A DNA stretch of 64,000 nt, from NCBI GenBank assembly GCA_021234155.1, contig JAJEKV010000039.1, forward strand, positions 930,001 through 994,000. The letters run 5' to 3'. Shown here piece after piece: positions 59,234 through 64,000 of the stretch. Position 1 is the stretch's first letter; each line of letters starts with the position of its first letter. The DNA comes from Isoetes taiwanensis. Its lineage: Eukaryota > Streptophyta > Lycopodiopsida > Isoetales > Isoetaceae. A program made the translations under genes and the position numbers. The notes beneath the pieces are model-generated. The model ran no database searches. It had not been told where the DNA came from and saw only the letters and a list, made by a program, of their open reading frames with translations.

Positions 59234-62200
59234 ATGGACGATAAATCGGAAGAAGAATGTTGTTGCTTGAGCCTCATACAAGGCGGCATCACAAAGTTGA
59301 AGGATTTTTTGGAAGGTTTGTCGGAGCAAGATTTCAATGCAGAAGACTGCAGCAAGCTCTACACGTAAGTGTCCAAATTTCTCTATCGCAAGATTATGTC
59401 TACATGTATTCTAATACTTATCATAACTTAACTTTAAAATTTTAGAGCGATTTACAACAAGTGTACAGAGAACGGATGTACAGAGAACGATGAGGACTCG
59501 CAGCTGCTTTATATTATGTATCAAGAATCCCTTGAGAATTACCTTAATACTACGGTAAGTCATGCAACATTGCAATGCGACATATTCAGTCATTTGTTGA
59601 TGGTCTTTTACTAGAATTTCAATCGTATTGTTCCAGGTTTTGCCTCTTGTAAGAGAGCAACACGATGTATTCATGCTCAGAGAACTTGCTCGATGCTGGG
59701 ACAAATACAATGTCATGGTGCGGTGGCTCTCAAAGTCATTCAGTTATTTGGAACGATACTTCATCCCAGAGATGTCATTGCCAACTCTCTCTCAAGTGGG
59801 ACTAGAGAGTTTCCGTGACCTGGTTGTAACACCCTTATTAGGATGCAGGCTTTAGTTTTCGTTACTTTCACCTTTCAGGTTGCTAGTATCCGTTATGTAT
59901 TGTAAAATAGGCCCCGTTTGATCTGGTGTGGTTCGAGGATACTTCAATATTTCTGAACCATATTCATACAGGTATATGCAAAGATTAAGAACAATGTTAC
60001 AGACGCAGTGATGAAGCTGGTAAGACTAAGTGAAAAGTTTTTTTATGTTCTTTGGGTAGTTGGCTAATGTTTTCTCCATCAAGGATCTAAAACTCTTGTT
60101 TGGGAATTTATCAGATTGAGTGTGAAAGGGAGGGGCAGCAGATTGATAGAACATTGCTAAAGAATGTCCTTTGCATTTTTGTTGAGATTGGCATTGGCAG
60201 TATGAAGGCTTATCAAAATGACTTTGAATCTCCTATGTTACGTGATACCTCTGCATTTTATTCTCGAAAAGCTGCATCATGGATTGTGGAAGATCCATGT
60301 CCAGATTACATGCTGAAGGCACGTTGTTTTGATCCTCGAACGAATAAATTTTACAACTTACTCTCTAGATTTGATTGTATTGCCTTTTTGAATTCCTAGG
60401 CAGAGAGATGTTTGAAACGCGAGAAAGAGAGAGTTGGACATTATTTGCATGCTAGCAGTGAACAAAAGTTGCTGGAGGTACATGTACAACACTTGCCAGA
60501 GGTTGTTAGCGCAACTGAATAGTGCTTTAAACTCGGATTTGTTTTGACAGAGAGTACAACAGGAATTGCTTTGTCAATATAAGCATCAGCTTTTGGAGGA
60601 GGAGTATTCTGGATATCATGCTTTGTTGTCGTCGGATGACAAAGTAAGTTCTTCAGTTACTCCCAATTCAGTTCATTGCTTATTTCTATCTTATGGTTTA
60701 TGTTTCTCCAGGTTGACGACCTTTCAAGGATGTACAGATTGTTTTGTGGGGTGCCGAAGGGTCTTGAAACTATAGCTGCTATATTTTGCAAGGTAATATT
60801 TATATTAGTTCGTACCATATGTATCCATATTTAGTCATTTACTACTTGATACGTTTTGCAGCATGTCAAAGAGAAGGGTAGGGCCTTAGTTAAGCCAGTA
60901 GATGATGGGGCAAGTAACAAGGTAGTTAGCTATAACCTGGAAGTAATACTGGTTGGCAGTTTTTTTTTGATCTACACCAAAACTCTTAATTCACACTCTG
61001 AGTTATTATGTGGGCCGAGCAAAAGGATTTTGCGAGACTTCAAGTGCAGGTGAACATTTTAGCTGCTACCTGTTTTCCTTATCTTCGTTGCAGTGGGTTT
61101 GGAGGGTTATCGCGATCCATGACAAATATCTGCAATACGTGAGCAAATGTTTTGTCAATCACTCTTTGTTTCACAAGGTTCGACTTTTCCGTGCATTATC
61201 CATCCCTTCTCCAATGCCGGCTATATTTTGCCGGAAGGAGCATAATTCATGCTGAAAGTTTCATAAAAGTTTCTAGCTTTTTTGAGCAAACAGCAAATAT
61301 TCATAATAATATGCAATCAAATGCATTGCCATCCGTCCTGTGTTCGTTTTTCTAGAAGAAATATAAAATACATAAGGACTAGATGAGGTGGATCTCTGTT
61401 CAATTATTTTGTTTTTGCTTTGTTCCATCCTCTCTCTAATGCTAGTTAGATATTGCTCATAGTTCATCTCTGATGTACATGTACATCGAGAAATATACTA
61501 TGTTAGAACTAGTCATCTGTCAACCTCTCATGTATTGACAAGGTGTTATGGGACAATAGGCACTGAAAGAAGCATTTGAAGTAATTTGCAACGAACCCTT
61601 TTATGGAAGTACAAGTGCTGAGTTGCTTGCCTCCTTTTGTGACAACATGCTAAAGAGGAGTAGAGATAATAAACTGAATGATGAAGCCATTGAAGACACC
61701 CTTGAAAAGGTTGAGTACCATTTGCTATAGTGGCAGCTTCTTTTTCCTAAATTTTTACTGATGCATTGCAGGTCGTCGGACTCCTTGCACATGTTAGTGA
61801 CAAAGATTTGTTTGCTGAGTTTTACAGGCAAGCTATTTTTACATCTGCATGGTATTTAGGTAATACTTCTAAATTTGGTAATTGTAAATGATGCAGGAAA
61901 CGACTTGCACGCAGACTTCTCTTTGATAAGAATGCAAATGATGATCGTGAACGGAGCATTTTAACCAAGTTGAAACAACAGTATGGTGGACAATTCACCA
62001 GAAAGATGGAGGGTATGGTATGTAGTAGCCCAAGCATTTCCCAAGATTTTGATGGATATGGAGGATTATCAGGCTGGTAATTGTTTCATTTTTGCTTATT
62101 ATTTTAAATGCACAGGTGCTGGACTTAACAGTTGCAAGGGAAAAGCAAACAAGTTTTGAGGAGTACCTGTCTTCCAACATGGTATCTAGTCCAGCCATTG

Positions 62201-63258
62201 ATTTTTCAGTGACAGTGTTAACAGCTGGGTTCTGGCCGAGCTACAAGTCATCCGGGCTTGCTTTACCATCTGAAATGGTATGTCATTCTAGACAGTGTAA
62301 TTACTTACCACACTGTAGAAACAAAAAACCTGAAATGTTATCTTTAGGCGAAATGTGTGGAGAAGTTCAAGGATTTCTATCTAACAAGGACAAAGCATCG
62401 GAAGCTGATGTGGATCTTCTCCTTGGGAACATGCAACATAATCGGAAATTTTGATTCCAAACGCATAGAGCTTGTTGTTGCAACCTACCAGGTAGGTATA
62501 TAGACATTCTTTGCTGTTAGTGGTTGTTTGTATGCATGTAAACAATTCTAAGAGATAGATCTTTTCTTGTTTGCATGTAACTCTTTCTATAATTCTATCT
62601 AATGTGTGTACTGTAGGCTGCAGTGCTCCTCCTTTTTAATGCATCAGAGAAGCTCAGTTATTCAGATATTAGAGAACAATTGAATCTCATTGACAAGGAC
62701 GTGGTTCGGTCGCTACACTCTTTGTCATGCGCAAAATACAAGATCTTGAATAAGGAGCCAAATACCAAATCTGTCGGCCAAAATGATATCTTCGAATTCA
62801 ATACAAAGTTTACTGACAAGATGAGACAAATTAAGGTTTAGTTTACATGGTGTAGATGCATCATGTGCCAACTCTTTCTAACTGTTACCCGTAAAGTGCA
62901 GATACCTCTCCCGACAGTGGATGAAGAAAAGGCGGTGATTGAAGACGTTGTTACGGATAGATGTTATGCTATTGATGCATCAATTGTCCGTATCATGAAA
63001 AGCCGCAGAATATTGCCATATCAAAAATTAGCTCTGGAATGCGTTGAGCAACTTGCTCGAATTTTTAAGGTAACAATTTCTCATTGTTCGTCAATGTTTT
63101 AAGCGCACATCTACTTTGGTTTCTTACATGTCCGGACTGTACTGTATAAATTGTAGCCGGATTTCAAGCTCATAAAGAAGCGTATTGATGCGCTTATTGA
63201 GACAGAATATTTGGAGAGGGACAAAGATAATCCAAATGTGCTGAAATATTTGGTTTAA
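59234..63258 (+). CDS. Cullin, CUL1-type, 19 coding exons, apparently intact
   Basis: Exons: 59234-59364, 59446-59554, 59637-59822, 59972-60019, 60115-60318, 60400-60477, 60551-60643, 60712-60792, 60862-60921, 61020-61049, 61094-61177, 61560-61709, 61772-61827, 61897-62017, 62116-62277, 62348-62491, 62617-62835, 62902-63069, 63157-63258. They total 2226 bases in phase, 741 residues, the usual CUL1 length. The N-terminal cullin repeats include [16 protein letters not shown] (from about residue 107), the region that binds SKP1-type adaptors. The cullin homology domain includes [20 protein letters not shown] and GFWPSYKS. The C-terminal domain has IVRIMKSRR, where Lys685 by my count is the NEDD8 site, and ends [16 protein letters not shown]. 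The protein is the scaffold of an SCF ubiquitin ligase, joining adaptor and F-box protein to RBX1. Introns after exons 5 and 13 use GC donors. Exon 2 repeats CTEN. Confidence 0.93.
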
Positions 63259-63604
63259 GTGGCACGCCCATGCATAACCAAGTGTTTGGCCTTAAATTTG
63301 AGGCAAATCATGCATATCAAACTAGGGATTAACTGCAATTTTGAATTGTCATCCCATATTTTGTAGTAGCATAAGTATTTGTGGCTTAAGACCACCCGAG
63401 TTGCATCCAACTTGATATTGTCTCTCATACGTGACTGCCACATGGCAGCACCGATCAGCAACCGCCATAGTAGGAAGCTCGGTGAATATTCACCATCTCA
63501 TTTCATGGCATGATTTGTGCCTTTCAGTTGTATTTAGATAACATGTTTTCAATAGAATGATACTCGTCTGCTCGTGCACTCATTCTCGTTTCCAAACTAT
63601 TTCA
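63259..63604. other. Cullin 3' flank and probable copia LTR
   Basis: The 345 bases between the cullin stop and the copia primer-binding site must hold the cullin 3' UTR and much or all of a 5' LTR. I could not place the LTR start. No canonical AATAAA is certain. Confidence 0.4.
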
Positions 63605-64000
63605 TGGTATTCAAAGCTTCTCTCAAGTTGAGAGAATCAAAGCTGTATCCTTTTTCTTTCCTGGAGATTTCGATCCTCAGCAAAGCTATGGCATCTGCCA
63701 ATTCTGGGCTCCTGAATCTCAAACCTCAGGCTTTCGATGGGAAGGGTTTTGATGGCGGGAAGCGGGTGATGAGTCTCTACCTCAAGGCTGAACTTGTGTG
63801 AGAAGTTGTGGATGGGAGTGAGGCCCAACCAGCAGTGAAGGATGCTGCTGATGAATCTCAACAAAAGGCACGATTACTGTGGAAACAAAGAAATAACCCT
63901 GCGCTTGCAATGTGTGTCTTTCCAAAAGTCAGCTACAACTGGTGAAGGGGGAAACTCGAGCAAGGCAGCAAGCACCTCTGGGATTTCTTGGTGCGAAGAT
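63605..64000 (+). mobile_element. Ty1/copia retrotransposon, 5' start, runs off the window
   Basis: A primer-binding-site-like tggtattcaaagc (63605-63617) is followed by a gag-like reading frame. The frame starts MASANSGLLNLKPQAFDGKG (63691), continues SLYLKAELV, then a stop, then EVVDGSEAQPAVKDAADES and LLWKQRNNPALAMCVFP. The order (K..FDGK......M...LKAE, WEVVDG, then W......AL) is that of copia gag N-termini (UBN2/gag_2 group). The TGA replaces the usual tryptophan position before EVVDG. The rest lies outside the window. Confidence 0.65.

Overview
This window is nuclear DNA from a land plant. The evidence is one intact intron-rich cullin gene, an ARF-GAP gene fragment, PPR relics, and a dense load of plant-type transposons: LINE, Ty3/gypsy, Ty1/copia, CACTA, hAT and Helitron ends. 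I cannot fix the taxon. Gene content is low, and most of the window is repeat DNA layered on repeat DNA.

Layout. 1-9982: two near-identical copies (about 4.4 kb each) of a segment with decayed PPR sequence, separated by 1.14 kb of unrelated DNA. 9983-20800: mostly single-copy DNA with a Helitron 3' end (11125), an ARF-GAP fragment on the minus strand (11549-13071), and a 630 bp non-autonomous hAT element with an exact 8 bp target duplication (14859-15488). 20800-28200: a LINE 3' end, two tandem arrays, two large foldback repeats (22463-23984 and 25543-27511) and 19 bp minisatellites next to them. 28205-30145: a LINE whose reverse transcriptase core is deleted. 30146-37000: a LINE fragment, an unidentified three-exon gene fragment (35219-35703) and a second Helitron-like end (36978). 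37020-38500: start of a gypsy element (primer-binding site and gag). 39283-48191: a composite CACTA-like element with palindromic and G-box-rich subterminal repeats, minus-strand transposase-associated exons, a LINE-like insertion, a kilobase polypurine tract, and a 4.4 kb array related to the 22-27 kb foldback repeats. 48471-53590: two LINE 3' ends and unassigned DNA. 53590-57764: the most complete LINE, with broken ORF1 and ORF2. 59234-63258: an intact 19-exon CUL1-type cullin gene (741 codons). 63605-64000: start of a copia element.

How it fits together. The only gene I judge functional is the cullin, the scaffold of an SCF-type ubiquitin ligase. The LINE copies belong to one broad group: they share a 3'-UTR block and each ends in a different short tandem repeat, so the group seeds microsatellites. 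The most useful technical observation is that the two copies of the 1-10 kb duplication differ almost only at CAG, CTG and CCGG sites. The same kind of change recurs in the 43-48 kb array and in the gypsy primer-binding site. This looks like consensus error at CHG-methylated sites rather than evolution, so many frameshifts in the transposons here should not be trusted. I found no defence system, RNA operon or other new multi-gene system; the best candidate for something undescribed is the foldback/array repeat family.
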